From Salvator merianae (taxonomy: Eukaryota > Chordata > Lepidosauria > Squamata > Teiidae): a stretch of DNA of 64,000 nucleotides. The notes beneath the pieces are model-generated. The model saw only the letters and a list, made by a program, of their open reading frames with translations. It did no database searches and had not been told where the DNA came from. Positions 10,946-23,521 of this stretch are shown one piece after another. The position numbers were made by a program, and so were the translations under genes. Location: positions 112,532,376-112,596,375 of the forward strand of contig QVOM02000034.1 of assembly GCA_003586115.2 (NCBI GenBank), read 5' to 3'. Position 1 is the stretch's first letter; each line of letters begins with the position of its first letter.

Positions 10946-12335
10946 ATATGCCCCCAGATGAAAATAAATATTTTTTGCTAGTACTTTCTTAGGTATGCAT
11001 GTTACATTAGGATAGTCTGTACACATTCTGTGTGCAGAACCAGAAGGTGAAATCCACATGCATGGAAAACCTGCAGGAACAGAATCCACACAAATGGAAA
11101 TCCTGAAAATCCACTCCAAATTGGGCAATAATTGCATTTCACTAGCATCTGGGAGCTGAGGTGCATCTCTAATGTTCTTTCAGGATGCCACAGACCAGTT
11201 ATGACATCCCAATTTTATTATTTAACCTTCTTTCCTTACTGTCCTGGAAAGCTTGAACATCATGCAGTGGACCTCTTACAATTCCTAGGACATCATTTTA
11301 CTGGGAATGTTGGATATGTCTGTGGATCCCTCTTCATAACAATTTACCCAGAATTTGAGACCAGGGTTGGTGCCTGATTACTGGTTTTCCCAGTGGACTT
11401 ACAATAGCAAGACATGACACAAATAAGGCACATTATTATTTTGGATAATCATCATCACCATCTGGACAAATAGGCCTGTAGCAAATAACTGCTAAGTGCT
11501 GAACAATGTGGACTGCTATTCATGAATTCAAGTGCTCTATTTCTTTGGCATCCATGCCAATTTTCCATTTTTTTTCTTCCAACAGTTAATCAGCATTCTT
11601 GGAGTACTAAACGTGCTTAGCCCTCTTTGTGTTATTTTGCAACAACTGCCTTGCTTTTTGGTGGGTTTTTTTTTTTTATTTTTTACCCTAATTATTTTCC
11701 CTATTCCTCACTAGGCTTGGAGTTTGTCCAAAACTGGTGAATTGCGCTTCTCATGCATGGATGGTTTCCTTTCAGCAACGGCACTTCCAGCTGGAATCCA
11801 GGAAATACAGACTTCTAGCAGCATTGCAAAATATGTTTGTGGCAGAATGAAGTCTCATTCCCAGCTCTGCCTGAATGAGTTGCATTGGAAATGGCATAGG
11901 AGAGAGTGGTATTTGATAGCTGCCTCTACAGTAGGACATGGTGTAGTAGAAATGGGATTCTGAAAAATCTCCTTCTGCTCTTCTTCCTGCTTCTATCCTT
12001 CCTGCATCCAGGTGGCACTTTAGTGAATGGTATTTTTTATGAAAAGGACGTATCCAGAAAATAATGTAAATGAAGAATTTTCCTTTTGAGAATCCATCTT
12101 TAAGAACAGATGTTTCCAGATCCAAGTTTGAAACAATTCCTTCTTATACCTACCTTAATGAATGATAAGATTATACAAATAAGAGACAGCTTGAAAATAG
12201 GATGTTTCTTTAATTTCCACACAAATATACATAAACACACCCCGATCTATTTTTAAAAGGTATTTTTTGCAAAATCATTGCATTTGATCCCAGTGGTCCT
12301 TCCAGGTTTGAAGGGCCATTGACCTGATTCCTTTA
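10946..12335. other. Unassigned intergenic sequence
   Basis: I recognise no gene or repeat. T-rich runs occur at about 11560-11575 and 11660-11685. Overlapping ORFs on both strands at 11724-12125 have no domain features. Confidence 0.5.
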
Positions 12336-12470
12336 GGGCTGCATCCAGACATCCCTCATTTATTCTGCTATACACTTCCAGAATAAAGTATGGATGTTCC
12401 AGAATGACCATGGTTTATTCTGGAATATCCAAATATAGTGGAATAAATAAGTGACATCTGGATGCATCTT
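12336..12470. mobile_element. 135-bp palindromic MITE, GGCTGCATCCAGAC group
   Basis: The left end GGGCTGCATCCAGACATC pairs with the right end GACATCTGGATGCATC, and the interior is palindromic around TTCTGGAATATCCAAATATA. TTA stands immediately before the left end (12333-12335) and again at 12469-12471. This is consistent with a 3-bp target duplication if the last two bases of the right TIR are lost. Confidence 0.75.
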
Positions 12471-13025
12471 AAGTCCTCCATGCAGCAGTCCCAACTCCTG
12501 CTAGTGCTGGGAAGCCCCACCCAAGCCTCCTTCACAAGCATAAAAAATAAAATAAAAATAGCAAATATAATGCCAAATAAGGGATCTGCACGGAAATTGG
12601 GGGGGGGGGGGAATCTCTCATTACAGTGGAAGAAAAACAGTGGCATAGCATCTAGTTAAGTAAAAAATGCTGGAAAGACAGTAACATAACCTAAACAAGT
12701 AAAGGCTGCAGGCTGCAACAGCCCCTGTCCCAGTTCCATGTCAAAGAAGTGTCATCAGAGGCAGGAAGATGGATTTTAACTTTCCATAAATGCTTACAAT
12801 TCTAGGATTTTGAGACGTGTAATATTTCAGATGTGTTTATATGCACCTGGAGGTTGCTATGAAGAGACAGGGAAGAGCCCTCAAAGCAGGACATTTACAT
12901 CCTCCCATGCCGGTCCAGCTGGGATTTTCTGCTCTGAAGTACCCCTGTGACAGTAAGATGAATAGGTGGGGGGGACTGCCTACACTGTGGAGGCTGAAAA
13001 ATCAGGTGCTGATATCCCACAGGTG
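12471..13025. other. Unassigned sequence with G13 homopolymer
   Basis: A run of 13 G lies at 12599-12611, adjacent to an A-rich stretch at 12541-12575. Nothing else is recognised. Confidence 0.5.
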
Positions 13026-13037
13026 CTAGTATCCCAC

Positions 13038-13405
13038 AAACTGACCTGGGCAGAAGCCATATAAATAGCCTTTGGGGACAGGTAATCTGTGCACGGATGG
13101 CTCAACCTCCAGCCAGATCCCTGCCACTCCCAGGTACACAGACTCAAGGACTACTTCTCTGTCACTTCTGAACCCATAGACTTTGATCAATTTTGGGTTT
13201 CCAGAAACAGGAGGAACTGAGCAGACATTGTAGGCTTTGTTCCTTACCTCCTCCGTAAGCTTTGCACTTACTGGAGAACTACATGTCTTGATCGCTTTAA
13301 CCAGAAACTCTTTGGCTTGCTTTTGGTCTAGGAGGATGGACTGTGTGAAGGCTAAGCAAGCCACTGGGCACTGCGAACTTGACACTGGCAGGATAGATAT
13401 GGGCT
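13038..13405 (-). other. Unidentified open frame, possible exon or pseudo-exon
   Basis: The minus strand is open for about 120 codons with a coding-like composition. It has a helical-looking first half (residues QAKEFLVKAIKTC) and a hydrophobic second half. A plausible donor CAG|GTCAGT lies near 13040 and a weak acceptor CCTGACAG near 13405, but the expected pyrimidine tract is poor. I do not recognise the protein. It could equally be an old repeat with a chance open frame. Confidence 0.2.
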
Positions 13406-13561
13406 GTCAGGAAGGCTCTTTTTTTCTTCTGCCAAGCCCACAAAGCTGAGGGCCCCGCTACCAATCCTAAGTCGAACAAGTGGGTTTGGGATGTAAGGAT
13501 GGGTGTTTTAGGAGGTTCATAGGTAATGGCATATTGATTGATGCTACCAACACTAGTCTGT

Positions 13562-13979
13562 GGCCCTTTCTGTACTTACCTGCCAGTGATCAGGATCAGT
13601 GGGTTTAGATTAGTCCAGCTCACTGAACCAGATTGCAAGAGGGCTGGATCAGTGAATTCTGTATCAACGACATTGATCTGTATCAGCCGATGGCTACACC
13701 TCCATGCCTCCAAAAGCTAGGAACAAAAGTTCCTAGCCTTGGGGCCTCTCAGTAGTTCCAAATGCTTCCTGTAGTCTGCATGCCTCCCATGTTCTGGGTT
13801 AGGGCTGCTTGTCCATCTGGTAGACCCAATTAATGGGGTCTACCAGTGATCCAGATTAAGCCTCCCTTAATCTGGATGGTGCTTTGTCTTCTGCAGACAG
13901 AGCAGACCAGCAAGATACAAGGCCTCATAGATCTGTATTAAGGTGTGGATTTATGAGTCCCATAAGTATAGAAAGGCCC
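13562..13979. mobile_element. 418-bp Harbinger-like non-autonomous element, TSD TGT
   Basis: The left end GGCCCTTTCTGTACTTAC and the right end GTATAGAAAGGCCC form terminal inverted repeats. TGT flanks both sides (13559-13561 and 13980-13982). Subterminal segments (GATCAGGATCAGTGG and complements) repeat in inverted form. No ORF of note is present. Confidence 0.8.
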
Positions 13980-16900
13980 TGTAAGGAAGATTTGGAAAAA
14001 GTCTGCTTATTGTGGTCTTTAGACTTTTGGAGGAATTTAGCTTATTTTCAAATAAATTTCTCAAACTACATAATATAGATTAATTCTGGTTGTTATTACA
14101 ATTTGTATGCATATTTTGGAAATTGGCTGTTCTTGAAATAACAGAGGCCTATGTACAGATACTTACTGAATACATGGCTGAAGTGAAATGTCCTCCAGGG
14201 ATTTTTTCGGATCAGCTTGAGTTATTTCCCCAAACCTTCCCTGAGCAAAGTAATCTTATACTTTCAGACTTTGGTTTTTGAGCTCAAAGGTCTTATGAAG
14301 TGATATTTTCAACTGTTCCTCCTGTGACTTAAATAGACAAAGAACATCAAATTCATTTGACTTTTCTCATCCCACAGTCAATCATAGCACAGCCCAATTA
14401 GTCTTCTTCCTCACCATGGATTATTATAGTAATGCCCCAGCCGTACCCAGGTAGCCAGTCCTCTGAACAAGCACAACCCTGCTCCAGCCAACTTGACATC
14501 CTCCCTGCCACAAATAAGCATCATAGTGACCCATTCAAAAATAGAGGAACAGATAGATGTACCATTCACAAGGTCTTGTGGATCTAATTCGACAATGTCA
14601 TTGGAAAAATATAAGGTTGAACAGGCAATCTTTGCAGAACTTCAGATACAGGTAGTTTTTATAGAACTTTTGGAATTTTCAACATTGACAGGATCTTCAC
14701 AATGTCATTATAGCATCATAAGTGTCCTCAAAGAGTATGGAGCCTGTGCTCATTGAGGAAACAACCATTGTAAGTGCTGCTAGTAATGCTTTTATGGAAG
14801 AAACTACCACCACCAAAGATATGGACTTATCTGTTCTCATTCTTCAGACTAAATAAACCAGCCCAGTTTTCTCAAACACAGCAAATGGTTGACTTCCAAG
14901 GTCATTTCCTGTGTTCAAGAAAAGTGTCCTGGTCAGAAACATTGAAACTAGAGAACAAAAGTTCTCCAGCTGTGATGTTTGTATGGACAGGAGTGGTTTG
15001 TGGGCATGAAAACAGCATGTTTGCTGCTCTTTGCAGTGCAGTACGAGAGTAGCTCTTCTACTAGAGGCAATCACCACAATGCAGATCCTTCTTCTGTTTC
15101 AGTATTCTAGTCTTTGCACACTTAAATTGCATGTGACACAATACTTTGCCATCAGATACAGGTCAACAGTATGCTTTTCATTCAAATTATTGGATGCTTT
15201 TTCAAAACAGTGCTATTGTGCAGTGTAAGAACCAGCAGATTATGAATCCCACAAACCCACTCAGAGTCTGCAAAAACAAATACAATAGGTGGTGGGCAGA
15301 TTTTGTCCACTCAGTGGGACCAGTGGTTCAGAGATTCCATCCTTATATCCTTGCACTTTTTAGCATGGTAGTATTCTCTCCCATATTGCTTTGGATCCTG
15401 AAGGATGTTTCTCAGCACATCCACTTAGGTCAGCAAAATGTGCTGGGCAGCCTCTAGAGTTAAAAATACTCTCAATCACAATATTATTTGCTGTGCTGCT
15501 GACATAGTTACAGGCTTCTCAGTTCTCCTATGTCTGAAAAGATGGAACCACATCTTCTCTAAATTATAGCTGTCTCATTTGTAGTCTTCTCATTTGAAAT
15601 CAGGATTTTCAGCACCCCAGTGTCCTCAGCAAATCTAAATAGCATGTAGTCTTGTGCTTTCGATCATTTATACTGGTCAGAGTCCAGCAGAATTCTGAGC
15701 ACTGACTCAGTCATACCCCAACTAATATTTTCACAGTTGGATAAACTGTGCTACATGAACACACTGATACTTCTTGTTATACATACCCCTTATTTTCTGG
15801 TATTAACTAGATCCTACTTATTCCTGAGCGCCATCCTGGATGCCTGTGGCTTACATGTTATGCAGACTTTTGCTGAGAACCTTGTCAATGAAGCCTTTTT
15901 GATAGCTCAGACCAAACAAACTAAGCTAAACAGAATATGAGGGTACTGCTAAATGTACTTCTTCAAGAGGAAAGGAGGGGGGGAATGCAGTTTAGCCACA
16001 CCATCACTTGCTGAGGGCTTTCAAAGGTAAAATTTGCATTCTTCAAAGGAAAACTACACATGGTCTTCAGTGCACTTTCTTAAAAACTGAGTGCTGTCAA
16101 AGGCCTGAGATGCAGCTTACTTTCTGAGGCTTCAGTTTCTTCTCCATGGCTAAGGTTTAGGAACCTTGCAGGAAAAAGGAATACCAGAAATTGCACTGAA
16201 ATGATATATTGCAAAAAGTCAAAAAGGCCTTTTGTACACATAAGGCATGAAAAAGTCCGGTGTGTGAGAAAAAAGTGGAGTGGGTGTGTGGTCATGCGAT
16301 GACATATTAAGAAAGAAAGAAGAAAAGCGATAGAAGGAGAATTATCTCACTTTGGAAGTAAAGAAAATGAACAGCTTGCCTTTTTGTGCCATGAAATTAC
16401 TGCCTTTGAGTGTCAAACCTCATGCACTGTCAAAGGACCAAGTGGAAATACAAGCCTGATATGTGTTCAGCTTGTCATTTAAAAAAGCCTCAGACATTAT
16501 GCAGGAGAAAACGTCTCTATCATCCACTAGCCACAAAGGAAAATATGTAGGCTCGTACCATAATGCCATCACTTAGGGTTTCTTCTTATGGGCTTAACTG
16601 CATAAAATCAGGTTCATCGAAAACCACACCAGTTTTTTGGCTTGTTGAAACTGTAATATTGGGAATACTGGGGATCCTTTATCTTTGTAAAAACAGCCTC
16701 CTTGGCTCAGGTCCAAACCCCACACTTGCTGGATTTTCACTTTCAGGTTTAGAGATTACATATCTGAGATGTCTTGAACAGAAGGCATCTTTCGCAATTC
16801 TTGCTGGGGCATTTGGCTCTGTTTGGTCATTCACCGTCTGTTGATATGATTTTGTTCTGTGTGTGAATTGCACAAAATTCTTGCTAAAATAATTCACTTC

Positions 16901-17034
16901 TTGTGGTTAGCTTAATTATTTGAATTCCAAAAATGGTCATGGCCCTCAATTCCTAGCCATGAAGTAGGACAGCATTCATAAAGGCAACATCTCCTTTTAC
17001 ATCTGTAAAAAAAGATTGGTCACCAATGATTTGA
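13980..17034. other. Unassigned intergenic sequence, about 3 kb
   Basis: No recognisable gene, LINE or DNA transposon was found. Several ORFs of 60-100 codons exist (for example 14493-15052 and 15146-15457) but none shows a family signature. It could be single-copy DNA or very old repeat. Confidence 0.45.
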
Positions 17035-18165
17035 TTCTGGATGAAGGGGTGGATCAGGCATGCAATTACTGAGACCTGAGCAGATGAACCAGGCAAACCA
17101 AGTCTCACCCAGTTTTGTTACTCAGATTATTCAGTACAGCACTGCTCCAGGCTGGTGAATGGGGATGAGGAGTTGCTGTCATCCGTAGGACTTCTAACTC
17201 TTTTACTAGGTGGCCAATTTGCTCTGCAACTGAGTTTCAAGGGTTGTTTTTAATGTTGGACCAGAGACATAGAATAAGGATGTTCCTGGTGTTCCACCTG
17301 CCCTGTTGCCTAGCAGCCTTCTTATCTGACATGTCAAAACAGTCTTGGATGTGGTGTTGGTAGCCCCTGCCATGGTGGTGCTGAGGGATCTCAACATCCA
17401 TACTTTTGACTTGGTTTTTGCCACAGAGAAAAACGGCGAGAATTCATTTGTAGAAGCACCTGCGAAATGCCTGCTGCCACGGATGAATCATTCATTGGTA
17501 GGATTTGGACCACAATGTCAGCTCCACTCTGAAAAGGTGGGGGATCCATTGAGATAGTCCACCGCCAATGAGACTTATGAAATCTGAGCAGTTCCTGAAG
17601 GCTCTGGGACATTTTCCAGATGATATGGGTGACAGTCCTGCCAAAGCTCTGGTGTTGCTGTGGAATTGTGAGATAAGCAGGGCTATTAACACAATTGTTC
17701 CTGGCTGCCTGTGGAGTCTACAAAGCACCCTGGTATTCCATGGAGCTACAGGCAATGAACTAAGAGAGTTAATGGCTAGACCACAGGTGGTGTAATTCCC
17801 AAGGGAATCTGACTGAACATAGGTTAGAGCACATTATTGTGCCCACCACATGGCAGTGGTGATGGTGGTGGTGATGGTGGTGGTGGTGGTGGTGGTGAAA
17901 AAGAGTTATTTCTCCTCCATAATTGTGCCTTTAAGTAGCCATCCAGCAGGGGTTTGTTTTGTTTTTTTCAGGTGGCAGATGTCCTTATAAGGTCTGACTC
18001 AAGGAAGCAAGAGCTGCTGCCATTTGAAATCTGCTGTGAAAAATTTGGAAGACATTTAGGGCAAAGTTTCTCAGATTTATGAGGAACTGGCTACCACAAT
18101 TGAGAACTGTGTCTAGAGAACAATCAGGTCCAGTTATTTTGGATCACTTCTAATTATTGTGGTCT
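17035..18165 (+). mobile_element. L2/CR1-group LINE, ORF2 endonuclease-to-linker fossil
   Basis: Conceptual translation gives pieces typical of the L2/CR1 ORF2 protein in the right order. First comes TET(stop)ADEPGKPSLTQF, where TGA replaces the expected Trp. Next is VLRDLNIH in place of the G-D-F-N-I-H endonuclease motif. Then comes FLKALGHFPDDMGD with WNCEISRAINTIVPG, which matches the endonuclease-RT linker of these elements. Several frameshifts and stops are present, so it is inactive. A GGT-rich repeat interrupts it at 17857-17897. Confidence 0.75.
17857..17897. repeat. (GGT)n/(GAT) microsatellite
   Basis: An imperfect trinucleotide run of GGT units with interspersed GAT units lies inside the L2/CR1 fossil. 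Confidence 0.9.
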
Positions 18166-18189
18166 GAGGATGCGGACAAGCTGTTTGCT

Positions 18190-18350
18190 GGAGTTCAACC
18201 ATCAGAGCCCTTGGATGCTGGCTCCAGAGCTTCTGCAAGCTTCAGGGCCAATGCAAGGGCTGGGCTGGAACAGCGTCACTAATCAGATGGCACTGTTCCA
18301 GACTGAGCCTTGCCATAACCCAGATCAGAGGACTTCCCCATGTGCAGGCA
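18190..18350 (+). mobile_element. Harbinger-like element fragment
   Basis: The segment around 'agcttcagggccaatgcaag' through 'gttccagactgagccttgc' matches, in order, the interior at about 21490-21600 of the element at 21128-21659. No termini are seen. It interrupts or abuts the LINE fossil. Confidence 0.5.
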
Positions 18351-18527
18351 CACCCTGTGTATGTATTTAAGTATACATAAGAGCCTCATTTTACATGGCA
18401 AGTGGGGATGGCTCTTAATTTTTCAGCTGATCAGCCAACACATGCAGAGGACCATTATATCTGTTTCTTATGGGCCAACTTAGGCACCATCCACAAGTTG
18501 ATGAATATGTGGACAGTCAATGATAAT

Positions 18528-18707
18528 GGCCCTTTCTGCACTTGACCTTATTCCAGATTATATCTCGGAATAGGGATATGCCATCTGCATGCTACTATGA
18601 ACTATGGCCGGCCCCACCTGGGGCCTGCTATAATCAGCACTAGCGTGTGGATTGCAGGTCCCTATTCTGAGATATAGTCCAGAATAAAGCCAAGTACAGA
18701 AAGGGCC
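18528..18707. mobile_element. 180-bp palindromic Harbinger-like MITE, diverged copy
   Basis: The ends GGCCCTTTCTGCACTTG and AAGTACAGAAAGGGCC, the total length of 180 bp and the full-length palindromic layout match the copies at 5551 and 57152, but with more substitutions. The flanks (AAT and ACT) do not give a clean 3-bp duplication. Confidence 0.8.
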
Positions 18708-18860
18708 ACTATCAAGCAATAGTTCAGCAGCTCTGTGTAGATGGCAAAATGCTAACAAGTGACAAAAAAAAGGAGCTTCTGCTTTGCCTCAACCTCCTCA
18801 GGGAGGAACAGGTTACTGGCCAGGATTGTCACTTGACAGCAACAGACAAACAGATACGAT

Positions 18861-19335
18861 GGGTCTGTTCACACTTGATAGCATAGAATTGTATACTAAT
18901 ACCATTCTAGGCTGTACAAGACCCCATGGTGTTGCGGCCATCCGCACTGTGAGGGCTCAAACAGCCCTGTACCAGGCCTCCAGCATTTGCAGCGCAGATA
19001 ACTAGCCTGACCACCATGACAGTAGCTGTGGCAATGTCCAGCCATTTCCATTACGACCTCATATATGGCACAAGACTTTGTAGCCACAGCTACAGCCATG
19101 CTATGCTGTGCTATGGACTCACAGTGTTTGCACCCAGAAGAAGATGTGAACGCTGCTGCCTGGGAGCGATCTAGCCACTCCCAGCCAAGTTCTGGACAAT
19201 GATTTTATTGTCCACAGCTAGTAGCATTTAGGAATGGGTGTAGCTGCTCCTGGATACTGCAGCGGTGGGGCAGTGCAGACACACTTACCCAATGAGTGTT
19301 CAATCATTCACTAAGGGTAAATTTAGGCTACATCT
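18861..19335. mobile_element. Harbinger-like element, GGGCCTGTTCACACT subfamily
   Basis: The left end GGGTCTGTTCACACTTG is a one-base variant of the GGGCCTGTTCACACTT terminus. The interior (CAGCATTTGCAGCGC, a 'ttgtccacagctagtagcat' block, 'tgctcctgg') matches those of elements at 31184, 33067, 38817 and 55623. The right end is eroded, and only the subterminal 'cactaagggtaaat' part aligns. Confidence 0.65.
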
Positions 19336-19976
19336 ATATATACCTGTGGATCAAATACCTCCTTCTACCTTTCTGCCTCAAAGCTCCCAATTCGACTCCA
19401 AGGTGGTTGACAGGACAGCAGGATTTTACCAATCTCAGGGCATGCTGTCTCATCAAATTTACTCCTAGAAGCTATTTGTCTGCTCATTGTGACTAAATCT
19501 TATAGTGCTGTGGGAATGTCTGCTCATAACTGTAAGGATCCTTCCTCGTTTTGTTACAATGGACAAGAAATGGTGCTGCAATGGTCTTGAACTGGTGCCA
19601 GAAGTCAGTCATCTTCTATGCTCACTGTAGTGATCCCAGAGAAGATTATAGACATCATATTATCTCCTTCCCCCTCTATGCATCCACACAAAGAAATGAG
19701 CTCAAGCCCCCAACGGGAGCAGCCTCAGAGTTCTTCAAAGATAATTACTGGCAGCTCACTTCAGTTGGAGTTTCCAGTGGCTTGGAGCCTTGTAAGGAGT
19801 GGGAACATTTTGATGCCCAGACCCCTGGGCATCCCAGGGTGCACCCTAGACATCTGTATAGATAGTGCCATTGGACAAAGAAGGAGAAGCCAAGAAATCA
19901 ACCTCTTCAAATGCTTTAAAGGATGTCACAGAAACAAGGGTCAGGACTAAGCCCATATTATCCCAGAATAGATTTA
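19336..19976. other. Unassigned sequence between elements
   Basis: Two overlapping ORFs of about 105 codons in different frames (19551-19950) have no family features. No repeat is recognised. Confidence 0.45.
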
Positions 19977-20428
19977 GGCCCTTTCTGCCTGGGCTCTTAA
20001 TCAAGATTAAGGGCCCATGTATTAAGGTTCTAGGCTGCATAGATCTGCATGTTAATAAGGATCCCTGTGGCTACGCCCTCACTGGAACAATCCATCTGCT
20101 TTTGACAGAGCATAATCCTGATTAGGAGGTTTCTGATTGGGGATACCAGTAGTCATGATTAATCATGACTATAGGGCAGACCAGTGGGCTCTAACCCCCA
20201 AAAGGAGGTGTGCTGTGCAGAGGTGTTCAGGACTACGGAGGAGCAATTTCAGCAGCTTACCAAATTGCACCCTGAAGTGCCACCCCTAGGGGCTCTCAAG
20301 GCTAGGAATTAGCGCCAATGTGCAGATGGTGCTAATTCTGCTCACAGTGTTCTGTGGGTTAGGATCAGTGGGCCAGACTATCCTGGACCCATTGATCCTG
20401 ATGAAGAGAAGTACGTACAGAAAGGGCC
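19977..20428. mobile_element. 452-bp Harbinger-like non-autonomous element, TSD TTA
   Basis: The termini GGCCCTTTCTG and CAGAAAGGGCC are perfect complements and are flanked by TTA on both sides (19974-19976 and 20429-20431). TTA is the classic PIF/Harbinger target. Subterminal inverted segments (AATCAAGATTAAGGG, ATGATTAATCATGACT) are present. There is no transposase. Confidence 0.88.
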
Positions 20429-21127
20429 TTAAGTTAAAACAAGGAAAATATCAGAAAAACTTTCTTATAGTAGGAGTTCTGGTGGAACCTTCTTCCCTTG
20501 ATAGGTAGTGGTCTCTTTGACAATAGATCAAGAAAAGGAGGGACAGCATCTCTGGGAGATGCACTGATTTGGATTTCTGAATATTGTCTATATGGCTCTA
20601 CTAATACTTGTGGTTCTGTGAAAAATGGGCTGCTATAATACACAACCTGGTCTTACTGCAAGGACAGGTAGCACAGGTTTCTATAAGAATCTTTCTATTT
20701 CTCATTACTCCAGAGCTGTATTAACAAGATCATAAGCTAATACACAAGCTAAGCATTCATCCTCATCTCTTTTACCCTCACTGTCTTCTCCTCCATTAGA
20801 CATATGAGGAGACAAGAAATGCACACAGGCCTTCTGTCCCTTGCGTGTTCTGCTGAGCCCTCTTGCTATTGTTCTGGTGTAGACTCTGCATTCACAGTGC
20901 ATTAGATTAAGTCTAGATGCTTGTGGAAATTTGTGGAAATATTTAATGGGATCTGTGCTTGTGGAAAAACGGGTTATTACCAATGTTCTTTGCATTCTAG
21001 AGAAATCAACAGGGTTGGAGTTGTGTACCAGATGAGATGGGGTGGAGAGAGAGAGAAACAATTAATTATCAGATATTTCAAGATATTTAAGATTGCTGAA
21101 AATAGAGAGAGTATTTTACAGATGTAA
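20429..21127. other. Unassigned sequence between elements
   Basis: A minus-strand ORF of 118 codons (20705-21061) shows no recognisable domain. A chance translation in the first 300 bases hints faintly at a retroelement, but this could not be supported. Confidence 0.4.
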
Positions 21128-21659
21128 GGCCTTTCTGCACTTGCTGATATTCCTTACCAGCACATGCAAATAAGGGCATCCCTTCCACACTGTAGGGCAG
21201 AATGCAGGAAGGCCTGCCCACTGCTGGTGCATTCTGTCTGCATAGGACAAAGTGTAATCCAGATCAAGGGCTCCTTGATCTGGATCACAAGTAGTCCTCA
21301 ATATTGAGACTACCAGTGGATCAGTGTTGCCTAGTCTGGAATACGGAAATGTGCAAAAGGCACACTTCCATCTTCCCAATTACTAAGAGACCTATTTCAG
21401 CAGCACACCAAAACACACCACTGAAACGGGTTCTCCAGGGGCTCTGAGGCTAAGGACTTTCATTCCTAGCCCTTTGGAGACCTCGGAGCCCAGCTCTGAA
21501 GCTCAGGCAAGCTTCAGGGCTGGTACAAGGGCTGGAGTGGACCAGTGCTGTCTTGCAGATGTCACTGTTCCAGATCACGACTGCCATGGTCCAGACCAGT
21601 AGTCTTGCTGGTCCAGATCCATTGATTTAGATCACAGCCTTTCAGTGCAAAAAGGCTCA
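21128..21659. mobile_element. About 530-bp Harbinger-like non-autonomous element
   Basis: The left terminus GGCCTTTCTGCACTTG pairs with an eroded right terminus CAGTGCAAAAAGGCT. TAA occurs just outside each end (21125-21127 and 21660-21662), compatible with a 3-bp duplication. The interior carries the family blocks 'ctccttgatctggatcac' and 'gctctgaggctaagg'. Confidence 0.7.
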
Positions 21660-21720
21660 TAAAAGCAAATAAGTTTGGGGTGCTATTTGTCCTAATAGTT
21701 GGTTCATGGAGCTGTGTTTT

Positions 21721-21825
21721 CTTTTTTAATTGCTATTTATAGTCCATTGCATGTTTTATTATTTTTAAAAAGTTACATTGAGGCTTCAGTATGGGATGAC
21801 AAATAAATCCTAATCATCATCATCC
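21721..21825 (+). mobile_element. LINE 3' tail (L2/CR1-like)
   Basis: The sequence 'attgaggcttcagtatgggatgacaaataaatcctaat' followed by ATC units resembles the 3' terminus of L2/CR1 LINEs with a short tandem tail. Only about 100 bases remain. Confidence 0.5.
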
Positions 21826-21830
21826 AACAA

Positions 21831-22739
21831 ATTATAATACAACAAGCCAAAGAAAATATTCACTGTCCATTCCAGTCTAGTTCAGTTTAATTAGAAAATG
21901 ACATTTTTTCTGACCATTACAATGTAATACGTTAGTTTCCCTTTATAAAATGTCTATAATGAAGACATTAACTACCCCCCCCCCAAAAAAGTTGTACTGA
22001 TTGTACAAATGTTATGAAAATTCTTTCCAGATGGTTTGCTTTTCTGCCCCAATATTTCATGTTGGAAAAAATTCCTTTGGGAAAAAATGTGTGACCCAGC
22101 AAATTTCTTTTTACTGGCAAAATCCTGAGATAACAGGTTTCTTGTTTCAATATGAAGTTCCAGCACCAGGCAGGGCTTTTTATTTTTTGAGAGTTTAAAA
22201 GGAAAATAAAATTAGAAGGGATTCAGATTGTACCATTGGGCATTCCATTTTGATCTTCCTGCTTACAAAAGGGTCTTCTCAGAGAGGTGAGCCAAAATTG
22301 AATCATTTACATGAACTGAAAAAGCCCACAAATGTCTATAAGCAGGAAGTGAATGAATGGTATGCTAAAGACAAAACTGTAAGTTTGTGGTCTCAACAAA
22401 ATAATGAAAAAACCTTAAGAAAATTACACAGTGCATGATATGTATGTGCTTGTGTGTGTTTTTGTATAGAACAAAATGAGATCACCATTGCATTCAGTTA
22501 CAGCAATGTGGATGCTCAATAAATAGAAACAATGTCCCAAATCCTACAGCTTTCTGTACAAGTAAATGAGAGCTTAGTATAGTATGTATACCAATTACTG
22601 TGGTATAATAGTATATGATTGTCAGGAGCATTTCCTCTGGAATGGGTGGCAGATGCAGCAAACAAATCTTTGAAAGACTAGCTGGAAATTAATTTTGCCA
22701 TAGCCATCTTTTGTTTGGCTAGATTTCTTTTCCTCTCAA
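21831..22739. other. Unassigned AT-rich sequence
   Basis: AT-rich, with C- and A-runs at 21976-21990. Nothing is recognised. Confidence 0.45.
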
Positions 22740-23260
22740 AACCTTTTCTGTACTCTTTGGTATGCCAGACCAAGGAGTGGCCTGGAACAGGCCAGGGGCC
22801 TGTTCTGTCTACACACTAATGCAGACAAGCACAAGTTCCACCCCATCCCTCAGTACATCCTGTCTATTTTGAACTGTGGATTGACATAGGGCACCAAAAT
22901 GGCACCCTATCCCAGTCTACTGGTAGACCTTTTTGAATTCTGGTATACCAGACCACAAGAGCATGTGGATGTCATGCCCCTGTGGTCCAGAATTCCACAG
23001 GGGATCCTTTCTGGGAGTGCCTCAGGAAGCACCACTGGAAGTGATTCCACACAAAAAGGACCCTCCTGGAAACATCAAGGGCTCTTCAGAGGCAGTGGCC
23101 AATCCTGGAGCGGGATGGCCTGTCTGAGTGCAAAGGTCCCTATCCCCCTGAATCAGCAACCTATCCCAGAATGGAATGGGTTGCTTATTCCAGGACAAGA
23201 CATCCTACCTTGTCCTGGAACAATTGTCCTGGAACACTTGAGGCATAGTGCAGAAAGAAC
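22740..23260. mobile_element. 521-bp Harbinger-like element, probable TSD CAA
   Basis: The left end AACCTTTTCTGTACTC and the right end GTGCAGAAAGAAC are eroded versions of the GGGCCTTTCTGCACTT terminus. CAA lies at 22737-22739 and 23261-23263. The interior has inverted blocks (ATTCTGGTATACCAGA, CCAGAATTCCACAGG). The 140-codon frame across it (22899-23321) runs past the right end and is a shadow. Confidence 0.65.
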
Positions 23261-23439
23261 CAATGTGAATAAGTTCCACTTTCCTGTTTCTGACTGCACT
23301 TGTGTCAAAATTTATGAATAATTAGCAGTATCTTTTTAATGATTAATGTGTCATGTTTGGTTATACTTTTAAAGAATATTCTCTTTCTCCCCATCCCCCT
23401 GATTTACTTGTCTATAAAGTTATTCAGCAAAAAAAAAGA

Positions 23440-23521
23440 AAGAATTGTTGTTTTAATCTTGTACGTCGCCTTGAGTCCCTTTTTTGGGAAAAAGGCGGGA
23501 TATAAATAAATAAATAAATAA
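23440..23521 (+). mobile_element. L2/CR1-group LINE 3' tail
   Basis: The sequence 'gtcgccttgagtccctttt' and 'aaaggcgggatataaataaa' is the classic L2-type 3' end, with an (AAAT)n tail at 23502-23521. The 5' part is missing. Confidence 0.85.

Noticed and set aside
14493..15457. Chain of ORFs that might be an old retroelement polyprotein
   Set aside because: No RT, protease, integrase, recombinase or gag motif could be found in any frame.
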